DNA of 64,000 nucleotides. Origin: Hymenobacter swuensis DY53 (GTDB taxonomy: Bacteria > Bacteroidota > Bacteroidia > Cytophagales > Hymenobacteraceae). The translations under genes were made by a program, and so were the position numbers. The notes under the pieces are model-generated. The model ran no database searches. It had not been told where the DNA came from and saw only the letters and a program-made list of their open reading frames with translations. Positions 50,814 to 60,221 of this stretch are shown here, piece by piece. The stretch covers positions 806,001 to 870,000 of the forward strand of contig NZ_CP007145.1 in assembly GCF_000576555.1 (NCBI RefSeq), given 5' to 3'. The first letter of the stretch is position 1; each line of letters starts with the position of its first letter.

Positions 50814-52508
50814 ATGGAAGACAAGGAGAATCAACCGCACAACAGCCAGCCTGGCAATGGTACAGGCACCGCCGTAACGGGCGCCGGCACCGCGCACGAT
50901 GGCCGCACGGCCGCCGGCGAGCAGGCCCAGACGCTGACTACCCGCCAGGGCCACCCCGTTACCGACAACCAGAACTCGCGCACGGTAGGCAACCGCGGCC
51001 CCGTAACGCTGGAAAATTATCAGCTGCTCGAGAAAATCAGTCACTTTGACCGGGAGCGAATTCCGGAGCGGGTGGTACACGCACGCGGGGCTGGGGCCCA
51101 CGGCGTATTCACGGCCTACGGCACAGTGGGCGGTGAATCAATTGAAAAGTACACCCGTGCCAAGCTGTTTAATACGAAAGGCAAGGAAACGCCGGTATTC
51201 GTGCGCTTTTCCAGCGTAATCCATGGCGGACACTCACCCGAAACCCTGCGTGACCCGCGTGGTTTTGCGGTGAAATTCTACACCGAAGACGGAAACTGGG
51301 ACTTGGTGGGCAACAACCTGAAGGTGTTCTTTATCCGCGACGCCCTCAAGTTTCCGGACATGGTGCACTCACTTAAGCCCGATCCGGTGACCAACCGCCA
51401 GGACGGCGGCCGCATCTTCGACTTCATGAGCAATACGCCCGAGTCGGTGCACATGCTCACGTTCCTGTTTTCGCCCTGGGGCATTCCGGCTAATTACCGC
51501 CAGATGGAAGGCTCAGGCGTAAATACCTATAAGTGGGTAAATAAGGAGGGCGAGGCCCAGCTGATCAAGTACCACTGGGTACCCAAGCAAGGCGTGAAAA
51601 ACCTCACCCAGCCCGAAGCTGATGCCATTCAGGCCACCAATTTCAACCATGCTACCCAGGATCTGTACGACGCCATTGAGGCCGGTAATTTTCCCGAGTG
51701 GGAGTTCCAGGTGCAGATGATGCCCGACGGGGAGCACCCGGAGCTGGATTTCGACCCGCTCGACGACACCAAGATCTGGCCCGAAGATCAGTTCCCGATG
51801 CTGCCCGTGGGCAAAATGGTACTTAACCGCAACCCCGAAAATTACTTCGCCGAAGTAGAGCAGGTGGCTTTTGGTACCGGCGTACTTGTAGATGGTCTCG
51901 ACTTCTCCGATGACAAGATGCTGCAGGGCCGTACGTTCTCGTACTCCGATACGCAGCGCTACCGTGTGGGCACCAATTACCTGCAGTTGCCTATCAACGC
52001 GCCTAAAAAGCATGTAGCCACCAACCAGCGCGACGGCCAGATGACGTTCCATGTGGATACGGCTCCCAACCAGAACCCGCATGTCAACTATGAGCCATCC
52101 TCGCTGAATGGTCTGACGGAGTCGTCGAAGGCGGGCAAAGACCACGAGCCGATGTACAACGCGCCGCTGATCCGTCAGAAAATCAGCCGCCACGGCGAGG
52201 TTGATTTTGCCCAGGCTGGGGCCCGGTGGCGTAAGCATGATGAGCGGGAGAAAACCGACCTCATCAATAACCTGACTGACGCACTGAGTGCTGCTACCAC
52301 CGAGATTCAAAACCGGATGGTGGAGCTGTTCACCAAATGCGACTCTGATTACGGCCAGCGCCTGCGCCAGAGCCTCGACAAGGCCGCCAAAAACCCTAGC
52401 CCAGCTACCAGCCGCTACATGGGTCGGCGCGTAACCAATGGCCAGAATGGTCAAGCCACAACTGGTGCGGCCGTTTCTCAGCCGGAAATGGCTTCGCAGG
52501 AAAAGTAA
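50814..52508 (+). CDS. katA: Catalase, monofunctional haem type
   Basis: Decomposes hydrogen peroxide. 564 residues from ATG at 50814. An N-terminal low-complexity tail of about 50 residues (Gly/Thr/Ala/Gln-rich, [15 protein letters not shown]) precedes the catalase domain. Catalytic His89 lies in [14 protein letters not shown]; the distal Asn is in [11 protein letters not shown]; the haem-ligand Tyr376 lies in [40 protein letters not shown] is typical of small-subunit clade 3 enzymes. The C-terminal immune-responsive-like helical region ends in a Gln/Ser-rich tail. Both low-complexity tails are unusual extras. No signal peptide, so cytoplasmic. Confidence 0.94.
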   Translation: MEDKENQPHNSQPGNGTGTAVTGAGTAHDGRTAAGEQAQTLTTRQGHPVTDNQNSRTVGNRGPVTLENYQLLEKISHFDRERIPERVVHARGAGAHGVFTAYGTVGGESIEKYTRAKLFNTKGKETPVFVRFSSVIHGGHSPETLRDPRGFAVKFYTEDGNWDLVGNNLKVFFIRDALKFPDMVHSLKPDPVTNRQDGGRIFDFMSNTPESVHMLTFLFSPWGIPANYRQMEGSGVNTYKWVNKEGEAQLIKYHWVPKQGVKNLTQPEADAIQATNFNHATQDLYDAIEAGNFPEWEFQVQMMPDGEHPELDFDPLDDTKIWPEDQFPMLPVGKMVLNRNPENYFAEVEQVAFGTGVLVDGLDFSDDKMLQGRTFSYSDTQRYRVGTNYLQLPINAPKKHVATNQRDGQMTFHVDTAPNQNPHVNYEPSSLNGLTESSKAGKDHEPMYNAPLIRQKISRHGEVDFAQAGARWRKHDEREKTDLINNLTDALSAATTEIQNRMVELFTKCDSDYGQRLRQSLDKAAKNPSPATSRYMGRRVTNGQNGQATTGAAVSQPEMASQEK

Positions 52509-52535
52509 ATCAGGACTGACACCCTATAAGCAGCC

Positions 52536-52567
52536 AACGACCCCGTCTCAGGAGAGGCGGGGTCGTT
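52536..52567. terminator. Terminator after katA
   Basis: AACGACCCCG and CGGGGTCGTT are exact complements, with inner CTC/GAG pairing; 27 nt after the stop. Lacks a T-run, but position and stem strength support it. Confidence 0.65.
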
Positions 52568-52599
52568 GTGCATTGGGGGCGGAGCGGTTGAGAAGCACT

Positions 52600-54090
52600 C
52601 TAAATATCGCCTTCCGGGGTTTCGGCGGCTACGGAGTCCAGGATTTCGCCGGGGTGGGCCTGTTGCTCCAAAGAGTCGGCGGCAATGATATGCTCCTCGG
52701 CCGGGGTGAGTGGCGCATCCTCCGCCGTCGAATCGAGGGCCACGGTATCGGGCTGAATGTCGAACAGAGTGGGGGCGGCGGCTTCTGTGTTGTCGTCGGC
52801 GGGTTCAACGGGTGTGTTAGTCTGGCCGGCGGCCGGCCGCTGGGTGCCCAGCCACACCGGCAACTGGGTAACGGCCCACAAACCGCCGCCCAGCGCCGCA
52901 ATGGAAGCCACCACTACCGCACCCCGTTGCCACTGCAGCCGCCACAACACTGCCGGGCTAACAGGCCGCCCAGCCACGGGGCGGGTTGTGGTGAGCGGCG
53001 TACTGTCGAAGGCAGTCGGCATAGCAGCGGCCACTGGTGGCTGGGCCTGGAGTTGGGCCAATTGCTGTCCGAGCTGTTGAATGCGGGCGTCGAGGGCTTG
53101 GTTGCGGGTTTCCGCTTCGGTACGAGAGGCCTGGATAGCGGCTTGTAGCTGCTGTTTCTCCTGAGTTTCGGCTGTCAGTCGGGCCTGTAGGGCTGCTACT
53201 TCGGCGGTGGCGGAGGGGGCCTGGGTGAGTTGGGCCCGGAGCTGGGCAATGCTTTCTTCCCGCTCGGCTTCGCGGGCTTCCATTTCCCGGCGCTGCTGCT
53301 GCAGCTCCTGCACTACCTGTTGCCGCAGCTGCTCCAGCCGCTGTTTTTCCTCCTGGCCAGCGGCCACGGCAGCAGCCGGTGCGTTGCCATAGGGTGGGTC
53401 GGCGGGGACGTCCTCCGCCCCGAGCCAACCCCAGATCTGTCGGGCCTTCTGCCCCCAAAAAGTGCTCGGAGCTTCTTCCGGGGTACTTTCCTCCGCTTCA
53501 GCCTGAGGTGGCTCGGGACCATATTGCACCAACGCCTCCGCCCACTCGGCTAGCGCGGCGGCGGGCAGCCGCAGCCGCGTGGGCAGCTGGGCTAGCCGGC
53601 GAGGCAGTTGGCCCACCTGCGGCACCAGCTGAAACTGGTCGGCAGCGAGCAGCTGGTCCAGCTGATACTCAACTTCCGCCGCGAAACGAACCAATTGATC
53701 AAATACCAGCAGGCCCGCCACGTCGACTTCCCCGATAGGCTGGGGCAGTTCGGGCTGTTGCGCCAGCCAGCCGGCCAGGGTGGCACGCTGCCGCCGGAAC
53801 AGGCGAAGCGGGTTGTCATCGGCTTCAAAACCTGCCAGTTGCTGGTCTTCCAGTCGCCAGGGCTCGGTTTCCAACATCGGAATAGAAAGCTGGCCGCCGC
53901 CTGCCGCCAGTAGAAGGATGACCGCTCCGCCCTGCTGCACCAGCACGGCGGGCAGCACCATGCTGGCTACCGGCAGGTTGCCCAGCAGTACGCCCTCGGT
54001 GCCGGCTGCCGTGAGGGTGGCCAGCGCGGCCTCGTAGCGGGCCTGTAGGGCCGCATCAGTAAAAGGAGCGAACAGAATGCTATGCAGCAT
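52600..54090 (-). CDS. Unknown membrane-anchored coiled-coil protein with NERD-like N-terminus
   Basis: 496 residues from ATG at 54090 (MLHSILFAPFTDAALQARYE). Residues 1-112 resemble the NERD nuclease-related fold in outline (VLLGNLPVASMVLPAVLV, a hydrophobic strand AVILLLAAGG, then WRLED and DDNPLRLFRRQRATLAGWLAQ). The NERD catalytic E-x-K is missing, so any nuclease activity is doubtful. A helical region follows, then a Gln/Glu/Arg-rich coiled coil (about 244-350), one membrane helix (about 389-412, GAVVVASIAALGGGLWAV) and an acidic, Thr/Pro-rich tail. The NERD link is my inference. Divergent from the ABC exporter, sharing a 151-bp control region. Confidence 0.6.
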   Translation of the reverse strand: MLHSILFAPFTDAALQARYEAALATLTAAGTEGVLLGNLPVASMVLPAVLVQQGGAVILLLAAGGGQLSIPMLETEPWRLEDQQLAGFEADDNPLRLFRRQRATLAGWLAQQPELPQPIGEVDVAGLLVFDQLVRFAAEVEYQLDQLLAADQFQLVPQVGQLPRRLAQLPTRLRLPAAALAEWAEALVQYGPEPPQAEAEESTPEEAPSTFWGQKARQIWGWLGAEDVPADPPYGNAPAAAVAAGQEEKQRLEQLRQQVVQELQQQRREMEAREAEREESIAQLRAQLTQAPSATAEVAALQARLTAETQEKQQLQAAIQASRTEAETRNQALDARIQQLGQQLAQLQAQPPVAAAMPTAFDSTPLTTTRPVAGRPVSPAVLWRLQWQRGAVVVASIAALGGGLWAVTQLPVWLGTQRPAAGQTNTPVEPADDNTEAAAPTLFDIQPDTVALDSTAEDAPLTPAEEHIIAADSLEQQAHPGEILDSVAAETPEGDI

Positions 54091-54241
54091 AAGTGGAGCA
54101 ACGACGAGTAGAACGGTAAAAGTACGTTTCTGGTCCAGAACGGGTATCCGTCCGCCCGGGTGTCCTCCGGAGGCCCCAATTTCACCTGCCAAAAAGGCTG
54201 CCTGCGCACTCCGGCCCGAAGTGTGCCGTGCAACCGGTTCT

Positions 54242-56119
54242 ATGGCTCGTTCTGATTCGTTTTTCTCTACTATTTCCGCCAAAAAGCCCCGGCCCGACGG
54301 CAAACCCAGCCTCTCGGTGCGGGAGCGGTTCTCGGCCCTCAAAAATCTGCCGGAGTTTCTGCGCCTGGTGTGGCAGACCAGTCCGGGCCTCACCTTGGGC
54401 AACGTGGCGCTGCGCCTGCTGCGGGCGGCCCTGCCGGTGGCCATGCTCTACGTGGCCCAGCTGATTCTCGACGCGGTGGTGCAACTCAGCCGACAGCCCG
54501 CGCCGGAGCGGGTGTTGGCCCCGGTGCTCACGCTGGTGGCCCTGGAATTTGGGCTGGCGGTGCTGTCGGATGCGCTGGGCCGGGGCGTGGCCCTGCTCGA
54601 TTCATTGCTCGGGGACTTATTCGCCAACCAGACGTCTATCCGGCTGATGCAGCACGCGGCCGAACTGGACCTCGACCAGTTTGAGGACAGTGCCTTTTAC
54701 GACAAGCTGGAACGGGCCCGCCGCCAGACACTTTCCCGCACCGTGCTCATGTCGCAGGTGCTCAGTCAGGCCCAGGATGTTATTACGATGGGGTTTCTGG
54801 CCGTGGGGCTGGTGGCCTTCAACCCGTGGCTGCTGCTGCTGTTGCTGGTGGCCGTGGTGCCGGCATTTCTGGGCGAGAGTCATTTCAATGAACGGAGTTA
54901 CTCACTGGTGCATGGCTGGACACCCGAGCGGCGCGAGCTGGACTACCTGCGCCAGACCGGCGCTTCCGACGAAACGGCCAAGGAAGTCAAGATTTTCGGC
55001 CTCTCGGGGTTTCTCATTGACCGGTTCCGGACGCTGTCGGATGGGTTTTACCAGCAGAACAAAAGCTTGGTAATCAAGCGGGCGGGGTGGGGTACGTTCT
55101 TCGCGGCGGTGGGCGCGGCGGGCTACTACGCGGCCTATGTATATATCATCAGCCAGACAGTGTACGGGCAGGTGAGCATTGGGCAGCTCACGTTTCTAGC
55201 CGGCTCGTTTGCTCGTATGCGGGGGCTACTGGAAGGCATTCTGAGCCGCTTCAGCGCGGTGGCCGAAGGTGCGCTGTACCTGCAGGATTTCTTCGACTTC
55301 TTCCACCTGCAGCCGAAAATCCGGCGCGACGAGGCCCGGCCGGTGCTGCCGTTTCCGCGCCCCATCCGCTGGGGCTTCACCTTTGAAAACGTGGGCTTTA
55401 AGTACCGCAATGCTGAAAAATGGGCGCTACGCAACCTCAGCTTCGAGCTGCAGGCCGGCGAGAAGCTGGCTCTGGTGGGCGAAAACGGAGCCGGTAAAAC
55501 CACGCTCGTCAAGCTGCTCTCCCGTCTCTACGACCCCACCGAGGGCCGCATCCTGCTCGATGGCCACGACCTGCGCGACTACGACCCCCAGGAGCTGCGC
55601 CAGGAAATCGGGGTGATTTTCCAGGATTTCGTGCGCTTCCAGCTGCCGGCCGGCCAGAACTTGGCCGTGGGCCGCATCGATCAGAAAGACAACCAGCCGC
55701 GCATTGAGCAAGCCGCCCAGCAAAGCCTCGCCGACTCGGTAATTGCCAAGCTACCCGGCGGCTACGAGCAGATGATTGGTCGCCGCTTTAATGGCGGCGT
55801 GGATTTGAGTGGGGGCGAGTGGCAGAAAATTGCCCTCGGCCGCGCCTACATGCGCGACGCCCAGCTGCTCATCCTCGATGAGCCCACCGCCGCCCTCGAC
55901 GCCCGCGCCGAGTATGAAGTGTTCCAGCGCTTTAAAGAACTCACGCAGGGCAAAACCGCCGTGCTCATCAGCCACCGCTTCAGCACCGTGCGCATGGCCG
56001 ACCGGATTCTGGTCATCGAGAACGGCCAGTTCCAGGAAATCGGGAGCCACGAGCAGCTGCTGGCACGCGGCGGCCGTTACGCCGAGCTATTCCGGCTACA
56101 GGCCGCCGGGTATCAGTAA
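54242..56119 (+). CDS. ABC exporter, fused permease and ATPase
   Basis: 625 residues from ATG at 54242 (MARSDSFFSTISAKKPRPDG). The N-terminal half is an exporter-type membrane domain with about six helices (residues 50-340). The C-terminal ATPase has Walker A GENGAGKT (413-420), Q-loop IFQDFVRF, signature LSGGEWQ (522-528), Walker B LLILDEPTA (542-550) and switch His in LISHRFSTVR. Half-transporter, so it should act as a homodimer or with an unlinked partner. Its substrate is not evident; lipid, peptide or drug export are all possible. Confidence 0.92.
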   Translation: MARSDSFFSTISAKKPRPDGKPSLSVRERFSALKNLPEFLRLVWQTSPGLTLGNVALRLLRAALPVAMLYVAQLILDAVVQLSRQPAPERVLAPVLTLVALEFGLAVLSDALGRGVALLDSLLGDLFANQTSIRLMQHAAELDLDQFEDSAFYDKLERARRQTLSRTVLMSQVLSQAQDVITMGFLAVGLVAFNPWLLLLLLVAVVPAFLGESHFNERSYSLVHGWTPERRELDYLRQTGASDETAKEVKIFGLSGFLIDRFRTLSDGFYQQNKSLVIKRAGWGTFFAAVGAAGYYAAYVYIISQTVYGQVSIGQLTFLAGSFARMRGLLEGILSRFSAVAEGALYLQDFFDFFHLQPKIRRDEARPVLPFPRPIRWGFTFENVGFKYRNAEKWALRNLSFELQAGEKLALVGENGAGKTTLVKLLSRLYDPTEGRILLDGHDLRDYDPQELRQEIGVIFQDFVRFQLPAGQNLAVGRIDQKDNQPRIEQAAQQSLADSVIAKLPGGYEQMIGRRFNGGVDLSGGEWQKIALGRAYMRDAQLLILDEPTAALDARAEYEVFQRFKELTQGKTAVLISHRFSTVRMADRILVIENGQFQEIGSHEQLLARGGRYAELFRLQAAGYQ

Positions 56120-56317
56120 CTGGGTAGCGGGAAGTAGGGGTTTTGGAGCGTTGCCGAGTTGATTAAAAGAAGGTAATTTGTTGTCCTGTTACTTGCTTAT
56201 TCCGGTGCCTGTTTCCGGTTGAGACGCCGGCAAACCTTAGCGCCACGTATGCAGGCTGCGCTACGCCTGAATTGCCCGGAAAGGTGTACAATCCCTCCTT
56301 CTTTAATCATCCGAATT

Positions 56318-57079
56318 ATGCCGCTACCCAACCTCCGCCGAACGACTACTACCCTGTTGCTGGCCCTAGGGCTGGCGATGAACGGACCCGGCCCGATACC
56401 GGCTGCCGGCGCGGGTAAAGTGGCTGCAGCAGTTACCCCTACACGCTACTGCATCAACCGGGCCGGTACGGCGGTGTATGGCCAGCCCAGCCTCCGGGCC
56501 GCAGTACGGCAGTACCTGCCGGTAGGGCGCGCTATCGGGGTGCTGGAAGTGCGGCCTTCGGCGGATACCCGGCTTATTGGTAAGTCTCTGGTGCTGCCGG
56601 GCGACTGGCTGCGGATAGAGTTGAATGGCACTCCGGGCTACGTATTCAGCTCCGATGTGACGGCGCATCGGCCACAGGTGCTGCACAGCTCCGATGGCCG
56701 GCCATACGTTGTACTGCTGGGCGCAAAGAAGAGTAGCTACAGCAAAAAGCATAAGGTGCGCGTGGCCAATCACAACGAAACGATTACCGATGACATCACG
56801 CAATACGCGCATTGCACCTACACCTACACGGCCTTCGACGGATGCTTCGACCATTCATACCGGTTTTCCGGGCTTTCTCTGGCCGAAGTATATCACCACC
56901 TGGCCAACGGCTACTCCGGATACCAGAATGGCAAGTTGGTGCTGCCGAAGGTCCTGACTCACCAGGGCCGGACGTTCAGCTTTACGCCGGGGCTGGGCGA
57001 TGCTGATGCCACCCAGGAAATCAAGCTCATTATTCATCCCGATAACCGCATCGAGCTTCAAACGGCCGATTGCACCTGA
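56318..57079 (+). CDS. Secreted SH3-like domain protein
   Basis: 253 residues from ATG at 56318 (MPLPNLRRTTTTLLLALGLAM), with a signal peptide to about residue 30. Residues 40-115 look like a bacterial SH3 module (RYCINRAGTAVYGQPSLRAAVRQYLPVGRAIGVLEVRPS, GDWLRIELNGTPGYVFSSDV). The C-terminal half, with four Cys (CTYTYTAFDGCFDHSY, plus the terminal C) and HPDNRIELQTADC, is not recognised. SH3 modules of this kind usually bind cell wall or peptides. Likely periplasmic. Confidence 0.65.
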   Translation: MPLPNLRRTTTTLLLALGLAMNGPGPIPAAGAGKVAAAVTPTRYCINRAGTAVYGQPSLRAAVRQYLPVGRAIGVLEVRPSADTRLIGKSLVLPGDWLRIELNGTPGYVFSSDVTAHRPQVLHSSDGRPYVVLLGAKKSSYSKKHKVRVANHNETITDDITQYAHCTYTYTAFDGCFDHSYRFSGLSLAEVYHHLANGYSGYQNGKLVLPKVLTHQGRTFSFTPGLGDADATQEIKLIIHPDNRIELQTADCT

Positions 57080-57274
57080 TGCTTGCGTTAGAAGGCTATC
57101 AGACTATCCGGGGCTTTTCGTTGCTTGATCTTGTGCCGTTTACTCCGCTGTAGCGAGATGTTGAGCTGCGTTACTACCTGCCAGGTACCAGTAGAAAGAT
57201 AACATAGCCGCGGTGCAACCAGAAGTTGGTCGCGCTTCTCTACAAGAAGAACCCGAACTCGACCTGTAACGGCT

Positions 57275-57871
57275 ATGAAACGACTTTTCCTTTTTACCTC
57301 GCTGGTGCTGGGGTTGCCCGCCTGTGGTGACCTGTTTTGTGCCGATTCCTGCGGCTGCAACCCCGCGCCCAATGCTGGCAACTACGATATTACGGGCACC
57401 ACCGTCACGGCCATTGCCAATGCCAGCAACTCGGTAACGGTGCTGGCGGCGGCCGAGCCGGTTTCCCGCAGCCAATTTGCGTTGCGCTTTGGCCTCGATA
57501 CCCGCCTGGTAGCAGCACACCGGGTTGGGTGGGGAGCGGCCTACGCGTGTTCTCCAGTCGAGCCAAAATTTACGGAACTGGTAACGGCCATCACCGTCAC
57601 CAGCAACAATGCGCTGGATGCTCAGCACCCCGCCGGCAGTTCACTCAATGATCTGCTGAGCGTGTATGAGGTGGTGGGTAACCCGGTAGCCGACGGACTG
57701 CTTAGTGACTACGTACAGCGGCGGGCGCAACAGCCGGCGCTGGTGCTGGAGTTGCGGCTGGCCAATCCGGCCGCCGCCAGTACCGGCCCGCAGCAGTTTA
57801 CCGTGGTATACCAGCTCAGCAACGGGGAGACCTATACTGCCCAAACTTCTCCGCTGACGCTCACGCAGTAA
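57275..57871 (+). CDS. Cys-rich putative lipoprotein
   Basis: 198 residues. Signal peptide with lipobox LPAC (Cys17: FLFTSLVLGLPACGDLFC), followed by a cluster of five cysteines within about 14 residues (CGDLFCADSCGCNP). The rest is beta-rich (GNYDITGTTVTAIANASNSVTVL, VYEVVGN, QQFTVVYQLSNGETYTAQTSPLTL). The CGC-P...YDI start resembles small Bacteroidota lipoproteins of the DUF5034 type, a weak call. Its surface or periplasmic role is unknown. Confidence 0.6.
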   Translation: MKRLFLFTSLVLGLPACGDLFCADSCGCNPAPNAGNYDITGTTVTAIANASNSVTVLAAAEPVSRSQFALRFGLDTRLVAAHRVGWGAAYACSPVEPKFTELVTAITVTSNNALDAQHPAGSSLNDLLSVYEVVGNPVADGLLSDYVQRRAQQPALVLELRLANPAAASTGPQQFTVVYQLSNGETYTAQTSPLTLTQ

Positions 57872-57906
57872 GCCGCTGGTTAGTATTCGACACGTTAGAC
57901 AGACAT

Positions 57907-58371
57907 ATGGCACCTGCGTTTTACTTAGTAGCCAACTTACTGCCAGAGTCTGCCGAATACGGCCAGGTTGTTGAATTATTAGTCGCTGCCCTGGAAAGCA
58001 CGGCCCCCGAACTGGAAGCCGACCTACGCTACCAGCAGGTGCGCGGCCCGGTACAAGCGTGGCTTACCTTGGCCGATGGCAACGTGATAGGCTGCAAGCT
58101 GGGCTACGAGCGGAAGCCAGGTCACTACTACAGCTGGCTGGGCGGCGTGCATCCTGATTTTCGGGGCCGGGGTATGGCGGCGGAGCTGATGTGCCGCCAG
58201 CACGCATGGTGCCGGGCGCAGAACTATCGGCGCATCCGCACCCAGACCTACAACCGTTGGCGCGCCATGCTGTTGCTGAACCTGCGCCACGGCTTCGATA
58301 TTATCGGGACTTTGCAGGGTGCCCACGGGCTGACTATCGTGCTGGAAAAAGAGCTGCTGCCAGCTACTTGA
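57907..58371 (+). CDS. GNAT family N-acetyltransferase
   Basis: 154 residues. The acetyl-CoA-binding region is VHPDFRGRGMAAELMCRQHAWCRAQNYRRIRTQTYNRWRAMLLLNLRHGFDIIGT, matching GNAT motif A (R/QxxGxG/A as RGRGMA) and motif B. Substrate unknown. Standalone, 35 nt after the Cys-rich lipoprotein gene. Confidence 0.8.
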   Translation: MAPAFYLVANLLPESAEYGQVVELLVAALESTAPELEADLRYQQVRGPVQAWLTLADGNVIGCKLGYERKPGHYYSWLGGVHPDFRGRGMAAELMCRQHAWCRAQNYRRIRTQTYNRWRAMLLLNLRHGFDIIGTLQGAHGLTIVLEKELLPAT

Positions 58372-58461
58372 ACCGGGCCTGTGCGCTGCCGCTTAACTTA
58401 TAGCTCAACAGGGGAAATCTTATACGAATTATTTAAGTCGGACCCAATCGAATAGCGCCGG

Positions 58462-58469
58462 TAGTTTCG
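58462..58469 (+). promoter_or_regulatory. -7 box of the DUF4136 lipoprotein gene
   Basis: TAGTTTCG, one base off TAnnTTTG, 40 nt before the start codon. Confidence 0.45.
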
Positions 58470-58508
58470 TATTTTAGTGAGTACGACCTTCTTACTTCCC
58501 CAGCGCCT

Positions 58509-59120
58509 ATGAAATGGTATGTTACTCTGCTGGCCGGCAGCGGCCTGTTGCTTTCCGGTTGCCTCATGTCACGCGAGGCCCGCGTAGAATCGGATTATAG
58601 CTATGCCGGGCAGTTCCGGCGGTACCGGACGTACGAGTTCATCAGCGGCGACGGAATTAACTCCGACACCAGCCGGCTGGGCAAGGCCGTGCGTGATGCC
58701 ATCCGCAGCCGGCTTAAGATACAGGGCTACCGCTCCGCCGCTATCCGCCGCCGCCCCGATCTGCTGGTGAATTTCCGGCTGTTTGAAGGGGATATGCGCT
58801 TTCGGGGATACGCCCAGGACGATTTCAGCAGGTGGGTAAAAGCGGGCTATGCTGAAGATGAAGAAACCCCTAAAGAGGCCCGCAAAGGCTACCAGCCCGT
58901 GCGCCTGATTCTGGCCGAAGGCACGCTGCTGGTCACGCTCATCGACAACCGTACCAACCGGGCCGTGTGGAACGGCTACGCCTCGGGCGTGTCGGTACCC
59001 TCGGGGCCGCAGGGCGAAATTGTGCTGCGTCGCTCTGTCCGCTCCATTTTTGATCAGTACCACGTCTTCACCGAAGGTTACCTCAGCGGCCAGAACACGA
59101 CCAGCGAAGCCGACGACTAG
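58509..59120 (+). CDS. DUF4136 lipoprotein
   Basis: 203 residues. Lipoprotein signal peptide with lipobox LSGC (Cys18: LLAGSGLLLSGCLMS). The body matches DUF4136: V(E)SDYSYAGQFRRYRTYEFISG at the start, AVRDAIRSRLKIQGYRSAAIRRRPDLLVNFRLFEG in the middle, and GTLLVTLIDNRTNRAVWNGYASG toward the end. An envelope lipoprotein of unknown role, a likely substrate of the lgt product. Convergent with the XdhC gene, only 8 bp away. Confidence 0.82.
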   Translation: MKWYVTLLAGSGLLLSGCLMSREARVESDYSYAGQFRRYRTYEFISGDGINSDTSRLGKAVRDAIRSRLKIQGYRSAAIRRRPDLLVNFRLFEGDMRFRGYAQDDFSRWVKAGYAEDEETPKEARKGYQPVRLILAEGTLLVTLIDNRTNRAVWNGYASGVSVPSGPQGEIVLRRSVRSIFDQYHVFTEGYLSGQNTTSEADD

Positions 59121-59128
59121 CGTAACTG

Positions 59129-60160
59129 TTATGCGTTTCGCTCCCGGATCAGCTCGGCGGCAATGCTGATGGCTATTTCCTCCGGTGTGCGGCTGTTGAT
59201 AGGCAGCCCAATGGGGGCGTGTACGCGGGCCAGCAACTCCTCAGAAACACCTTCAGCACGCAGCGTAGCCAGCAGCTCGGCTATTTTGGCAGCACTGCCC
59301 ATCACGCCCAGGTAACGCACCGGGTGGCGCAGTAAGGTGCGCAGCGCAAGCAAATCGGTGCGGTAGCCAAACGTCATCAGGATGACATATTGATGTGGCC
59401 CGGTGGGAATTTCCTCCCGCAGAGCCGCGTAGTTTACCGTGCGTTTATGGTGGGCAAACGGGTTCAGCAAATGCGTGTTCAGGCCGGGCCGGTCATCCAG
59501 TACCGTCAGTTCAAACTCCAGCGAAGCCAGCACCCGGGAAAGGGCTAGGGCTACGTGCCCGGCTCCCACAATGGTGGCGTGGTCCCGGAAACCCAGCTGC
59601 TCGGAGTACGCCCAGTCAGCACCGGGCTGCCAGGTATAGTGAGAGGCTGCGGCGTTCTGGCCTTGTTGCAGCCGCAGCCCCTCGGAGACCGATACCTGCA
59701 GCTGGCCGCTGCTATGCTCCCGCAGCAGCTGCTTAATGGCGACGATGACCGGCAGGTCAGTGTTCCGCAACGGCTGCACCAGCACCCACTGCTCTCCTGA
59801 GCAGATCATGCCGGAACGATCAGCCGGGGCATCCTTGCGGTGAATCTGCTGGCGCAAAATAGGCGCGGTGGTAGCGTCGCGCAGCAGGGCCCGGGCTACT
59901 TCCACAAACTTGTGTTCCATGATGCCTCCGCCAATGGAGCCCGCCAGGCTGTTGGCCGTCACACTCATTTTGAAACCCTGCCGGCCGGGGCTGCTTCCCT
60001 CGCTGGCCAGCACACAGAGCAACGCCACCGGAATACCGGCGCGCAGATTGGCTGCCGCGTGTTGCCACACCAGCATATCGCGCGGAGCCGGTGGTGAGGC
60101 GTTCAGGATATCCACGGAAGGATAACTAGGAGAAGTAAAGGGTAGTTCTTGCTCCGGCAA
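59129..60160 (-). CDS. XdhC family molybdenum-cofactor maturation protein
   Basis: 343 residues. N-terminal XdhC/CoxI domain (PVALLCVLASEGSSPGRQGFKM, LAGSIGGGIMEHKFVE, QWVLVQPL) and C-terminal Rossmann domain (HATIVGAGHVALALSRVLASLEFELTVLDDR, YLGVMGSAAKIAELL, HAPIGLPINSRTPEEIAISIAAELI). XdhC proteins bind Moco and help insert its sulfurated form into xanthine dehydrogenase. Here it closes a minus-strand cluster with xdhA and xdhB, which supports that role. The start gives MPEQELPF; homologues often start about 25 residues later (MLVWQHAAANL), so the N-terminus is uncertain. Confidence 0.88.
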   Translation of the reverse strand: MPEQELPFTSPSYPSVDILNASPPAPRDMLVWQHAAANLRAGIPVALLCVLASEGSSPGRQGFKMSVTANSLAGSIGGGIMEHKFVEVARALLRDATTAPILRQQIHRKDAPADRSGMICSGEQWVLVQPLRNTDLPVIVAIKQLLREHSSGQLQVSVSEGLRLQQGQNAAASHYTWQPGADWAYSEQLGFRDHATIVGAGHVALALSRVLASLEFELTVLDDRPGLNTHLLNPFAHHKRTVNYAALREEIPTGPHQYVILMTFGYRTDLLALRTLLRHPVRYLGVMGSAAKIAELLATLRAEGVSEELLARVHAPIGLPINSRTPEEIAISIAAELIRERNA

Positions 60161-60221
60161 TATAGTATTTTTTATATGTTTTTTTGGGTGTTAGGATGGT
60201 TTATATGAACGGCAAATTCCG

